NCBI GenBank assembly: GCA_905479915.1
Contig: CAJQOH010000014.1
Coordinates: forward strand, 83,460-147,459
Reading direction: 5' to 3'
Length of the DNA: 64,000 nt
Source: an uncultured Flavobacteriales bacterium
Lineage (GTDB): Bacteria > Bacteroidota > Bacteroidia > Flavobacteriales_E > Vicingaceae
The notes under the pieces were generated by a model, which saw only the letters and a program-made list of their open reading frames with translations, searched no databases and was not told where the DNA came from. Both the position numbers and the translations under genes were made by a program. This document shows positions 8,394 to 16,552 of this stretch, piece after piece. Position 1 is the stretch's first letter, and every line of letters starts with the position of its first letter.

Positions 8394-8936
8394 ATGGAAA
8401 ATGAAAATGTTGTTTTAGTAGACCCTCAAGATAATGAAATAGGGGTCATGGAGAAAATGGAGGCACATAAAAAAGGGTTGTTGCACCGGGCTTTTTCAGT
8501 ATTTATTTTCAATTCAAAAGGAGAAGTTCTTTTGCAAAAAAGAAGTAGTGAGAAATATCATTCAGGAGGGCTTTGGTCAAATACATGTTGTAGCCATCCT
8601 AGGCCTGGAGAAGGTCTTTCTTCCGCAACCAACAGAAGGCTTATGGAAGAAATGGGAATGAGCACTACCTTGTTTCCTGCATTTTCATTTCAATACAAAT
8701 CCAATCTTGATCACAACATGATAGAAAATGAATTAGATCACGTATACATTGGCTATTCAAATGATACTCCAGAGCCTAATTCTGAAGAAGTGGAAGGATA
8801 TTGTTACATGCCTCCAGAAATTCTACTAATGGGGTTTGAGAAACATCCTGAGGAATACACCGCATGGTTAAAAATATGTTTTAAAGAATTAATGAATTAT
8901 ATCAACCAAAACGATACACATGAAAAAGTCAATTAA
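8394..8936 (+). CDS. idi: Isopentenyl-diphosphate delta-isomerase, type I
   Basis: A 180-residue Nudix-fold isomerase that interconverts IPP and DMAPP. Visible features are the active-site cysteine in SNTCCSHPRPGE (C65/C66), the Nudix-like stretch ATNRRLMEEMG, and the catalytic Glu region ENELDHVY (111-118). It lies 57 bp after crtB in the same operon and supplies isoprenoid precursors. Confidence 0.95.
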   Translation: MENENVVLVDPQDNEIGVMEKMEAHKKGLLHRAFSVFIFNSKGEVLLQKRSSEKYHSGGLWSNTCCSHPRPGEGLSSATNRRLMEEMGMSTTLFPAFSFQYKSNLDHNMIENELDHVYIGYSNDTPEPNSEEVEGYCYMPPEILLMGFEKHPEEYTAWLKICFKELMNYINQNDTHEKVN

Positions 8937-9063
8937 AAAAATAGTAACAAAAACAAAAAACTTTAAAGTTAGAATTGATCACAGAACAATAATCACAGTG
9001 AGAACAAAAGAAGCCCTAAAATATTGGTTAACAGAATATCCACAAGCTCAAGTGTTGTCATAA
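8920..9063 (+). CDS. Small basic conserved-looking protein, 47 aa
   Basis: ATG at 8920 overlaps the idi 3' end by 17 bp in another frame. The product begins MKKSIKKIVTKTKNFKVRID and ends EYPQAQVLS. It is rich in Lys, Arg and Thr with a short beta-alpha-like pattern (VRIDHRTIITVRT, then ALKYWLTEYP). Position inside the carotenoid operon, an overlap like that of crtI and crtB, and a compact foldable composition argue that it is real. No function is recognised. Confidence 0.65.
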   Translation: MKKSIKKIVTKTKNFKVRIDHRTIITVRTKEALKYWLTEYPQAQVLS

Positions 9064-9086
9064 TTAAAGTAATTTGAGAAGAATTT

Positions 9087-9094
9087 TACCTTTG
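9087..9094 (+). promoter_or_regulatory. Possible internal -7 box before crtZ
   Basis: TACCTTTG matches TAnnTTTG, 38 bp before the crtZ ATG. No TTG at the expected -33 distance is seen. It may give extra transcription of the distal carotenoid genes. Confidence 0.4.
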
Positions 9095-9131
9095 TTCTAG
9101 TTGTTAGGAATATTTAGAATTAACATTTTAA

Positions 9132-9581
9132 ATGGAAGTATTAATTAATAGTAGTATTGTTATTGCCACATTTCTTTTAATGGAAGGGGTAGCTTGGTTA
9201 AGTCATAAATATTTGATGCATGGTTTACTATGGTTTTTTCATGAAGATCATCACCAACACAATACCAATATAGACCCTTTTGAGCGAAATGATTTTTTCT
9301 TTTTACTCTTTGCAACCCCTGGAATTTCATTCCTTTACTTTGGGCTAAACAATTTTTCTTTTCTATTCTGGGTTGGTCTGGGCATTACCTTGTATGGATT
9401 TGCATATTTTATCATACATGATGTATTTATTCATCGAAGATTAAAGTATTTAAGAAATATTGATTCCGCTTATTTTAGAGCAATTAGAAGGGCGCACAAA
9501 GCACATCATAAACATTTTCACAAAGAAGATGGAGAGTGCTTTGGAATGTTATGGGTTCCATTAAAGTATTTTAAAAAGTAA
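9132..9581 (+). CDS. crtZ: Beta-carotene 3-hydroxylase CrtZ
   Basis: A 149-residue membrane di-iron hydroxylase that adds 3-hydroxyl groups to beta-carotene, giving zeaxanthin. Histidine clusters are HKYLMH, HEDHHQH, HDVFIHRR and the C-terminal RRAHKAHHKHFHKEDGE. Transmembrane segments surround them. The lycopene cyclase gene follows after 2 bp. Confidence 0.95.
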   Translation: MEVLINSSIVIATFLLMEGVAWLSHKYLMHGLLWFFHEDHHQHNTNIDPFERNDFFFLLFATPGISFLYFGLNNFSFLFWVGLGITLYGFAYFIIHDVFIHRRLKYLRNIDSAYFRAIRRAHKAHHKHFHKEDGECFGMLWVPLKYFKK

Positions 9582-9583
9582 AA

Positions 9584-10279
9584 ATGGATAAATACACCTA
9601 CATCTTAGTTAATTTAGGGTCTATTATTATTCCTTTTCTTTTCTCCTTTCACCCAAAACTTAATTTTAATAAAAAATGGAAGTCAACCATCTTATCCATT
9701 GTTATTGTTGCCATTCCTTTTATTGCTTGGGATATTGTTTACACTGGCATGGGAATTTGGGGTTTTAACCCCAATTACCTTCTTGGTATCTCTATTTTTA
9801 ATCTACCTCTAGAGGAACTTCTGTTTTTTATTTGTATTCCTTACGCTTGTCTTTATACATATCATTCTCTTAACGTATTAATTCCTTCTTTCACTTTTCC
9901 ATACTTTAAAACTGCATTGATCTTACTCCTTTCAATTCTATTAAGCTTTGCAATTCTTTTTATAGACAGATGGTATACTGGCGTTACCTTTGTACTATTG
10001 TTTATTGCATTAATATTTTTTGAATTTATACATTCTACCAAATGGTTAAAAAGGGCCTGCTTTGCTTCCCTTATATTGATCTTGCCATTTTTTGTTGTAA
10101 ATGGAATTCTTACAGGTACAGGAATTGAAACAGAAGTTGTTTGGTACAACAACAATGAAAATATTGGATTTAGAATCCTTACAATCCCTATAGAAGATTT
10201 TGCTTATGGATTTTTACTTATAATCTTAAACATTCACTTTTTTGAAAAATTTAACCATTTAAATAAAAACAATAACTAA
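9584..10279 (+). CDS. Fused CrtYcd-type lycopene beta-cyclase
   Basis: A 231-residue polytopic protein with about seven membrane segments and two homologous halves of the CrtYc/CrtYd (lycopene cyclase domain) type. The PLEELLFF motif in the first half is matched by PIEDFAYGFLL in the second. It cyclises lycopene ends to beta-ionone rings. It differs from the soluble flavoprotein CrtY. Together with CrtZ, CrtI and CrtB it predicts beta-carotene and zeaxanthin. Confidence 0.9.
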   Translation: MDKYTYILVNLGSIIIPFLFSFHPKLNFNKKWKSTILSIVIVAIPFIAWDIVYTGMGIWGFNPNYLLGISIFNLPLEELLFFICIPYACLYTYHSLNVLIPSFTFPYFKTALILLLSILLSFAILFIDRWYTGVTFVLLFIALIFFEFIHSTKWLKRACFASLILILPFFVVNGILTGTGIETEVVWYNNNENIGFRILTIPIEDFAYGFLLIILNIHFFEKFNHLNKNNN

Positions 10280-10294
10280 CTAAATATCAATATT

Positions 10295-10825
10295 ATGAAA
10301 TACATTTTAACATTAATTACATTAATCACTATGAGTTCAATTTCTGCACAAACCTCTTCAATTTACGACATTAAAATCAACAGTTTAGTTGGGGAAAAAA
10401 TAGACTTAAAAAAATACAAAGGAAAGCACATTTTAATTGTTAACGTTGCCTCAAAATGTGGATTCACCTCTCAATATAAAGAGCTTCAAGAGCTGCATGA
10501 AAAATACAAAGAGAAGCTTGTCATTATTGGTGTTCCTTGCAATCAATTTGGAAAACAAGAACCAGGAAGTGCAGCAGAAATTCAATCTTTTTGTAAAAAG
10601 AACTACGGAGTAGAATTTCTAATTACTGAAAAAGTAGAGGTAAAGGGAGATAATCAACATCCATTATATAGTTGGCTTACCTCAAAAGACATTAATGGTA
10701 TTAGTTCCAGTAGCGTTAAATGGAATTTTCAAAAATATATGATTGATACTGAAGGGAATTATCTAGACGTGTTCTATAGTGCCACCAAACCAAATAGCAA
10801 TAAAATAATTAAATTTTTGGAGTAG
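10295..10825 (+). CDS. Glutathione peroxidase-family thiol peroxidase, exported
   Basis: A 176-residue protein with an N-terminal signal peptide (about 1-19, ISAQ). The catalytic set is C55 (ASKCGFT, Cys rather than selenocysteine), Q84 (CNQFGKQEPG) and W143-N144 (VKWNFQKY). It reduces peroxides, probably in the periplasm. It is the last gene of the carotenoid operon. BtuE/GPx genes also occur in LitR-type light regulons of other bacteria, which fits photo-oxidative defence. Confidence 0.9.
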   Translation: MKYILTLITLITMSSISAQTSSIYDIKINSLVGEKIDLKKYKGKHILIVNVASKCGFTSQYKELQELHEKYKEKLVIIGVPCNQFGKQEPGSAAEIQSFCKKNYGVEFLITEKVEVKGDNQHPLYSWLTSKDINGISSSSVKWNFQKYMIDTEGNYLDVFYSATKPNSNKIIKFLE

Positions 10826-10863
10826 TTTTATTCAGAAAAGAGTGATAAGAAGTTTAAAAATAA

Positions 10864-11649
10864 TTAAGCTGCATGATTAGTTGATTCAAATATTTTGTCA
10901 GCAGATTGAACCAAAAAACCATTAAACAAATCGCCATCTATTTTAAATCGTTCTGCGAATTCAACATAACAAGATGGAATGTTTATTGGTTTTTTTAGAT
11001 CTTCAAACTTTACCAATACACTGTTCGCCATTGTACTTGCTTGTTTTAGGCCTAAACTGCTGCTTCCTTTAACAGTTGTTCCGGATTCATTCAATTCAAT
11101 ATTAGCTTGTTTAAACTTAAAACAGAGCTGTTCTATTGATAAATTGTTTAACGCATTCACATTAAGCGTAAAATGATTTACCCTATATCCATGGATATAA
11201 ATCCAGGCAGCATATTCTGATTCTTCTAACAATCGCTTATATACAGTATATTTAACATTCCAAGTTCTACCTGCAGTCAACAATTCCTGATCTTTTAATT
11301 CGTTTTGACATACAGAATTCAATAAGGTGTTTTTTAAAAAGGGACTAAATTCATTGAGTAAAAGTTCACTAATAAATATTTTAGGACGATTGGGATTGAA
11401 TTTATTTTCTAAGTGCACCGCTTTTAATTTTTTCTTTTGAAAGTAATATTCATTTTTCACCTCATATCCATGATGGTATAGAGAAGTACATAATCTCTTA
11501 ATGCCATAGCCATTGTAATTTAATGATCTAAAAGCAATATGATCATTAAATGCATTATTGTCAGAAAGTGACAGTACTTTCTTTACTTTTTTAATTAAGG
11601 GGGTTAATTCCAAGTAACTACTCCATAGTTTTTGTTCAAGAGCTTCCAT
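10864..11649 (-). CDS. DUF1338 family metalloenzyme (HglS/YdcJ-like)
   Basis: A 261-residue protein. The metal-binding pattern of the family is visible: NDHIAFRSL (His), IFISELLLNEFS (Glu) and YRVNHFTLNVN (His). DUF1338 includes the 2-oxoadipate dioxygenase/decarboxylase HglS of lysine breakdown, but the short Bacteroidota members are not characterised. It is convergent with the carotenoid operon and 17 bp downstream of a 61-aa gene. Confidence 0.82.
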   Translation of the reverse strand: MEALEQKLWSSYLELTPLIKKVKKVLSLSDNNAFNDHIAFRSLNYNGYGIKRLCTSLYHHGYEVKNEYYFQKKKLKAVHLENKFNPNRPKIFISELLLNEFSPFLKNTLLNSVCQNELKDQELLTAGRTWNVKYTVYKRLLEESEYAAWIYIHGYRVNHFTLNVNALNNLSIEQLCFKFKQANIELNESGTTVKGSSSLGLKQASTMANSVLVKFEDLKKPINIPSCYVEFAERFKIDGDLFNGFLVQSADKIFESTNHAA

Positions 11650-11666
11650 ATTTTTTTGATTTAAGT

Positions 11667-11852
11667 TTACATAGATCTGTTTAAAATGTCATTATCTTCT
11701 AATTCTTTATCTGATAAATAAATTACTCCCAAATACTTTCTAAAAGCATTGTCCATTAATTCCATCAGCTTCATTTTTCTTTGAATTGTCATGTTGGAAT
11801 TGGTAATTTCAGTTAAAATTTCTTCTCTTATCGTTGTGTTTAGATTTTTCAT
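11667..11852 (-). CDS. Small hypothetical protein, 61 aa
   Basis: The product begins MKNLNTTIREEILTEI and is mostly helical and acidic (IQRKMKLMELMDNAFRKYLGVIYL). No domain is recognised. It has an ATG start, and spacing (17 bp before the DUF1338 gene, 28 bp after the next upstream gene) fits a minus-strand operon. I infer it is real from context only. Confidence 0.5.
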   Translation of the reverse strand: MKNLNTTIREEILTEITNSNMTIQRKMKLMELMDNAFRKYLGVIYLSDKELEDNDILNRSM

Positions 11853-11880
11853 TGTATTTCGGATTTAGTTTGAATTAAGT

Positions 11881-12345
11881 TTATTCGGCAATAACAAGTT
11901 CTTCCATTTTATTTGTATTCATTTCTATTTTTTGATTGCTTTTCTTAACTACTTTGTAGTTGAAAGAAGCATTGTATTTATTCCTGTACAGCACAATGTG
12001 ATCAGTATTAAAGTCATCAAATGATACATTAAAATTCATTTTCGAATAACCTGGAGCGCTTTTTTTGACATAAATGGCTTTTACTAAACCATCTTTCCTT
12101 CTAAAAACTACATAGTGTTCATAATTAAGATTCAGTTCTAAATCGTATCTAGATCTTAGCCTCATGGTTCTTATAATTTTCCAATCATTTTCAACCGCTC
12201 TAAAAACTATGACATCAGATTTTTTACCATTTAGAATTTTTCCGTAAACTTTGATAAGGTTTTGATTTTGAGCTGAAACAATTTTAGGAGTGAGTAGGCC
12301 AAAGATTAAAACTAGTGTTGTTATTATTTTTGCTGTTGATTTCAT
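11881..12345 (-). CDS. Exported hypothetical protein, 154 aa
   Basis: I chose ATG at 12345 because it places a signal peptide at the N-terminus (KSTAKIITTLVLIFGLL, cleavage near SAQ). The mature part is mainly beta strands with alternating basic residues (IKVYGKILNGKKSDVIVF, RDKY-like turns). No known domain is recognised. It may be the first gene of the operon with the 61-aa and DUF1338 genes. Confidence 0.65.
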   Translation of the reverse strand: MKSTAKIITTLVLIFGLLTPKIVSAQNQNLIKVYGKILNGKKSDVIVFRAVENDWKIIRTMRLRSRYDLELNLNYEHYVVFRRKDGLVKAIYVKKSAPGYSKMNFNVSFDDFNTDHIVLYRNKYNASFNYKVVKKSNQKIEMNTNKMEELVIAE

Positions 12346-12579
12346 ACTTAGACTACTATTCAAGATCGTACCAAATAATTAATCGTAAGAAAATCAACTG
12401 CTTAAATATTTATGTTGATGGGTGAATGTCTCATTTTGGGAAACTATTTCCAAATAAATCTAAAATAATCAATGCTTATTAATTGAAATAAGACAGATAA
12501 ATGTACTTTGTTAACCAGAAAGTTGTGAACAAATATTAGGGGGTATACGAAGAAAATAAGTGCAATGCACCTTCGAGTA

Positions 12580-12951
12580 TTAAACAGATTTCAAACTCAT
12601 TTTCTTTTCCCATTCAATATAAAAATCTGGAGTATAAAGCTCTAATTCTCGATTTTCGGTAGATAAGAATATTTGAATTGTTTTTCCTACAGCACTGATT
12701 TTACCAGTAGTCAGGTTGATAATTTCATAAGTAAATATCATTTTAGCTGCCTTGCTAGGTATAAGTGTTGTGATGATTTTTGCTCTTTCTCCGAAGTTGA
12801 TAGGAGATTTATGATCAATTTCAGATCTAACAATAGGAGTGAAGAAGCCTTGATTGTATATGTCTAAGTACTCTATGCCAAATTCTTTTCCAAATGCTTC
12901 ACGTCCATCTTCAAAGTACTTTAAATAGTTCCCGTGCCAAACTACACCCAT
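12580..12951 (-). CDS. YbgC-like acyl-ACP/CoA thioesterase with disrupted start region
   Basis: A hotdog thioesterase of the 4-hydroxybenzoyl-CoA type (GVVWHGNYLKYFEDGREAFG). ATG at 12951 is the first in-frame ATG. However, homologous sequence continues upstream in frame (EFDIRFSETDA, to about 12990) and includes the Asp that is catalytic in YbgC. The only upstream ATG (13006, ATG CCA ATT AAT) is out of frame because of a tandem ATTA duplication at 12991-13000; removing one 4-bp unit would join it. Alternatives are an ATT start at 12996 or a sequencing error. It is the last gene of the ammonia-lyase cluster and probably releases the product. Confidence 0.75.
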   Translation of the reverse strand: MGVVWHGNYLKYFEDGREAFGKEFGIEYLDIYNQGFFTPIVRSEIDHKSPINFGERAKIITTLIPSKAAKMIFTYEIINLTTGKISAVGKTIQIFLSTENRELELYTPDFYIEWEKKMSLKSV

Positions 12952-13058
12952 AGCATCAGTTTCACTGAAGCGTATATCAAATTCTATTTCATTAATTAAT
13001 TGGCATGTTCCTTTATAAAACTAGTTGGTGAGTATTGATCATTTTTAGCAATAACGGG

Positions 13059-13478
13059 CTACTCTTGAACTACAATTTTCATCTCACACTCAACTAATAT
13101 ATTTCCGTTAACGTGATTTTCTCCTCTAATTAAGTAGATGTTTTCAAATTTATGCAAATGAGTAACAGTTGTATTAATTTCATCACCTACATTGGGAAGT
13201 TGATGCACTTTTAATTTAGAAATTGCTCCAATAAACCCAATTTTTGGAGGTCCGCCTTGTTGTTGTCCAACATAACTAAATCCTGCAGCAACAGTTTGTG
13301 CAATATTTTCAATTAAAGCAGGTTCTTGCAATTTTCCATTTTCCGAAAAAATGTTTTGTTCCATTGCAACGAAAGAAGATTTAAAATCTATCTCATTAGC
13401 AGATAATAAGCTGTCAATCATTACGAAAGGAGCTTTTTGAGGGATAATCTCGGCAGTTTTTTCTTTTGAAAGTATCAT
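13059..13478 (-). CDS. 3-hydroxyacyl-ACP dehydratase-like hotdog protein
   Basis: A 139-residue FabZ-like protein of the aryl-polyene/flexirubin cluster type. IIPQKAPFVMID aligns with the FabZ active-site loop, but Gln14 stands where FabZ has the catalytic His. EPALIENIAQTVAA holds the Glu region (E57). It is expected to dehydrate beta-hydroxyacyl-ACP to form double bonds, although the His replacement leaves catalysis uncertain. The gene overlaps the acyltransferase gene by one base. Confidence 0.8.
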   Translation of the reverse strand: MILSKEKTAEIIPQKAPFVMIDSLLSANEIDFKSSFVAMEQNIFSENGKLQEPALIENIAQTVAAGFSYVGQQQGGPPKIGFIGAISKLKVHQLPNVGDEINTTVTHLHKFENIYLIRGENHVNGNILVECEMKIVVQE

Positions 13479-14344
13479 TAATTAAAAAAGTTGAAGTAGT
13501 TAAACCATTGTTCAGGATGTAAAGTAACTTTATTTTCTAATTCTTTCACGAATTTTTCTGCAATTTCTTCAGGAAGTAGCTTTTCGGTAATAGGATTTGT
13601 TGAGCTAAGAAAGTAATGGTAAGTACTTTCTTTTACGGCAAATACAAAAGTTACTGGAGAATTAAACTTAGAAGCTATAATGAAAGGACCCAGGGGGAAT
13701 TTGGCTTTTTTGTTTAGGAAATCAACTTCAATAAATTTCGCTCCTTCCATGTATCTGTCGGCATGTATCGCTATAAACTCATTTCTTTTTAGTGCTTGAT
13801 GAACCTTGATAACGTGACTTAGATCGTTTTTTATAGGGATTATATTGAAGTGGGATCCTCCAGTTGAAGAATCTGTGTAGGCTTTTATTTTTTGAACCTC
13901 CTCATCATACATCAAAACGTTAATTTTAGAAGTAACTCTTGATTTAAGAAGGTTTCCTGCTGTTTCCCAATTCCCTACATGACCACTTAACAATATTCCT
14001 CCTTTACCAGAATCTTTCATGTCTAGCAAGTTTTGTTCGTTGTTAAAGGTGTAGGAATATTTATCTCCTTTTCCAATTAAGAAAGCAAATCGATCTACAA
14101 GGGTTTGCCCAAAATAAAAGAAATTCTTTCTAGTAATACTGTTGATTTGGTTTTTTGGAAGTCTTAAAGCGTTTAAATAGAAGTCTTTAATTGCATTTCT
14201 ATTTTTAGTAGCAAAAAGGTAGTAGTAAAAAGTTACAAACTTTAAGATGAAATAGGTAAGGGGTAATCCTAGAAACTTTATTGAATTCAGAAATATTTTA
14301 TAACCAATAACGGTTCCTTTAGTCTTCCCGTCCCACTGGCTCAT
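13478..14344 (-). CDS. LpxL/HtrB-like lysophospholipid acyltransferase
   Basis: A 288-residue protein with an N-terminal hydrophobic segment (about 25-46). The HX4E acyltransferase motif is H122-V-G-N-W-E127. HADRYMEGAKFIEVDFLN and FPLGPFIIASKF are typical of the lipid A biosynthesis acyltransferase family. In pigment clusters of this type the enzyme is thought to move the finished acyl chain from ACP to a membrane lipid. It lies 3 bp after the ACP gene. Confidence 0.87.
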   Translation of the reverse strand: MSQWDGKTKGTVIGYKIFLNSIKFLGLPLTYFILKFVTFYYYLFATKNRNAIKDFYLNALRLPKNQINSITRKNFFYFGQTLVDRFAFLIGKGDKYSYTFNNEQNLLDMKDSGKGGILLSGHVGNWETAGNLLKSRVTSKINVLMYDEEVQKIKAYTDSSTGGSHFNIIPIKNDLSHVIKVHQALKRNEFIAIHADRYMEGAKFIEVDFLNKKAKFPLGPFIIASKFNSPVTFVFAVKESTYHYFLSSTNPITEKLLPEEIAEKFVKELENKVTLHPEQWFNYFNFFN

Positions 14345-14347
14345 TAA

Positions 14348-14599
14348 CTATTTTTCAGCTAATTTTTTCTCAACTAGTGCGTAAAAATCGTTAAAGGTAA
14401 CCACGCCAACAAAATCTTCTCCAGTAACTTTGAATCCGAAATTTTCTTCGATAACTACCACTAAATCAACATAGTCAAGACTATCTAGGTCAAGTGTTTC
14501 TTGAAGGTTCGCTTCGGGTTCTATCGTTGATTTATCAACTTCAAATTCTTCAGATAAAAATTCTTTAACCGTACTTATGATTTCGTCCCTACTTGCCAT
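14348..14599 (-). CDS. Acyl carrier protein
   Basis: An 83-residue acidic four-helix carrier. The phosphopantetheine site is Ser40 in LDLDSLDYVDLVV. It is a dedicated carrier of the cluster rather than the housekeeping AcpP, judging by its position directly beside the ketosynthase gene (stop and start adjacent). Confidence 0.93.
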   Translation of the reverse strand: MASRDEIISTVKEFLSEEFEVDKSTIEPEANLQETLDLDSLDYVDLVVVIEENFGFKVTGEDFVGVVTFNDFYALVEKKLAEK

Positions 14600-15820
14600 T
14601 TATTTTATTTTTTTTACAATTAAGCTTGAGTTAGTACCTCCAAAACCGAAAGAGTTGGATAGAAAAGTATCTATCTTTTGCTCCTTAGTTTCTGCAATAA
14701 TATTAATTTTTGCTGATATTTCATCAGGATTTTCAAAATTTATGTTCGGAGCAATAAAATCATTCTCCATCATTAACATGGAATAAACTACTTCACTTGC
14801 CCCAGCCATCCAGCATTCATGTCCCGTCATAGACTTTGTAGAACTAACACCTACTTTACTTCCTAAAATATCGTGAATTGCTTGAGCTTCAATACTATCA
14901 CCCACAGGTGTAGATGTGGCATGAGCACTAACATAATCAATATCACTTGGTTTTACATTAGCTTGTTTTAGCGCCATATTTAAAGAACGGTGTTGTCCAT
15001 CAAGGTTAGGGTTTGATAAGTGATCTCCATTTGAAGAGAATCCATACCCCATAAGTTCTCCTAAAATTGGAGCCCCTCTTTTTACTGCAGATTCGTAAGA
15101 TTCTAAAATCAAAGTTGCAGCTCCACCACCTGGAACTAAACCATTTCGATCTTTATCAAATGGTCTTGAAGCTTTTGTTGGGTTATCTTCCATATCAGAA
15201 AATACACTGAGTCCATCAAAACTCCCCATAGCAGTAGCATTAATTTCTTGAGCTCCACCACAAATCACCCTTTCTTGCAGCCCCTGTTTAATAAGTAAAT
15301 ATCCCATTCCAATAGAATGAGAACCCGAAGCACATGCAGCGCTTATAGTAAAGTTGATTCCCTTTAATTTGAAAATGGTAGAAATGTTCATGTTTACAGA
15401 ACAATTCATATTTTGAAATATAGCTCCGCTACCTAATAGCGTAGTGTCATTTTTCACTCTTAATTTATCTACTGTTTCCATGATAGATCCAGCAGTACTG
15501 TCATTCCCAAAAATAACACCTGTTTCTGATTGGCTCAATTGGTCAATGTCTAAACCTGCATTTTCTACAGCTTCTTTTGTAGACATGTATGCGTACATGG
15601 CAGGTTGATGCATTCCCATTCGTTGCCTTCTAGTAAGAAAAGGTTTAAGATCAGGATCTTTAACCATTCCTGTTAGGGCAGATCTAAAGCCCATATCTTT
15701 ACGTGGAGCATCATAGATAATTCCACTTCTTCCTTTGTATAAAGAATCTTTTACTTCGCTTAAGTTTTCACCTAAACAAGAGTAGATTCCTATGCCTGTT
15801 ATTACAACTCTATTCTCCAT
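14600..15820 (-). CDS. Beta-ketoacyl-ACP synthase (KAS II type)
   Basis: A 406-residue thiolase-fold condensing enzyme with an intact Cys-His-His triad: C163 (SAACASGSHSIG), H300 (SAHATSTPVGD) and H334 (STKSMTGHECW). It elongates acyl chains on the cluster ACP. Only one ketosynthase is present and no chain-length-factor partner is seen, unlike complete aryl-polyene clusters. It overlaps the ketoreductase gene by one base. Confidence 0.93.
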   Translation of the reverse strand: MENRVVITGIGIYSCLGENLSEVKDSLYKGRSGIIYDAPRKDMGFRSALTGMVKDPDLKPFLTRRQRMGMHQPAMYAYMSTKEAVENAGLDIDQLSQSETGVIFGNDSTAGSIMETVDKLRVKNDTTLLGSGAIFQNMNCSVNMNISTIFKLKGINFTISAACASGSHSIGMGYLLIKQGLQERVICGGAQEINATAMGSFDGLSVFSDMEDNPTKASRPFDKDRNGLVPGGGAATLILESYESAVKRGAPILGELMGYGFSSNGDHLSNPNLDGQHRSLNMALKQANVKPSDIDYVSAHATSTPVGDSIEAQAIHDILGSKVGVSSTKSMTGHECWMAGASEVVYSMLMMENDFIAPNINFENPDEISAKINIIAETKEQKIDTFLSNSFGFGGTNSSLIVKKIK

Positions 15821-16551
15821 TAAGAATAAATTCCTCCGTTAATATTAATTACTTCGCCAGTGATATAAGAAGATTTCTTGGAAGCTAAGAAACTAACTAA
15901 ATCAGCTACTTCTTCAGCTTTTCCAAATCTATTCATTGGGATCATTTGTTTTAATTGGTCTACTGGTAAATCATGAGTCATATCACTTTCAATAAAACCA
16001 GGAGCAATAGCGTTTACCGTAATTTTACGCTTTGCAACTTCTTGTGCTAAAGCTTTTGTTCCAGCAATCATAGCTCCTTTTGCAGCAGAATAGTTGGTTT
16101 GACCAGGAACCCCTTTCATACCAGAAAGAGATGCGATATTGATAATACGCCCAGTTCTTTTTCTCACCATTTTTTCAATTAGGTTTCTGGTAACATTAAA
16201 CATCCCTTTAGAAGAAACATTGATAACATTATCCCAATCATCTTCTGACATAAATACAAAAAGACCATCTTTAGTGATCCCTGCATTATTCACTAAAACA
16301 CTAATGAATTCATCAGGGTTATCTTTTGCCCATTTATTTAAAGCGTTGTCAACAGCTTCTTTATCTTGAACGTTAAATTGCATGATTTCTCCAGAACCAC
16401 CAGCTTCTTTAATTTGACTTAAAGTATCTTCTGCGGCTGCTTTATTGGAAGAATAGTTGATAATGATGTGCATCCCTAAATCTTTAGATAATTGCACAGC
16501 TATTGCCTTACCTAATCCTCTTGATGCTCCTGTAACTAAAGCGTAATCCAT
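15820..16551 (-). CDS. FabG-type 3-oxoacyl-ACP reductase
   Basis: A 243-residue short-chain dehydrogenase. The cofactor motif is TGASRGLGKA (7-16), NNAG lies at 88-91, and the catalytic residues are S141 with Y154-x3-K158 (NYSAAKGA). It reduces beta-ketoacyl-ACP with NADPH. It sits between the ammonia-lyase and ketosynthase genes, so it probably serves the cluster's own elongation cycle. Confidence 0.93.
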   Translation of the reverse strand: MDYALVTGASRGLGKAIAVQLSKDLGMHIIINYSSNKAAAEDTLSQIKEAGGSGEIMQFNVQDKEAVDNALNKWAKDNPDEFISVLVNNAGITKDGLFVFMSEDDWDNVINVSSKGMFNVTRNLIEKMVRKRTGRIINIASLSGMKGVPGQTNYSAAKGAMIAGTKALAQEVAKRKITVNAIAPGFIESDMTHDLPVDQLKQMIPMNRFGKAEEVADLVSFLASKKSSYITGEVININGGIYS

Positions 16552-16552
16552 A

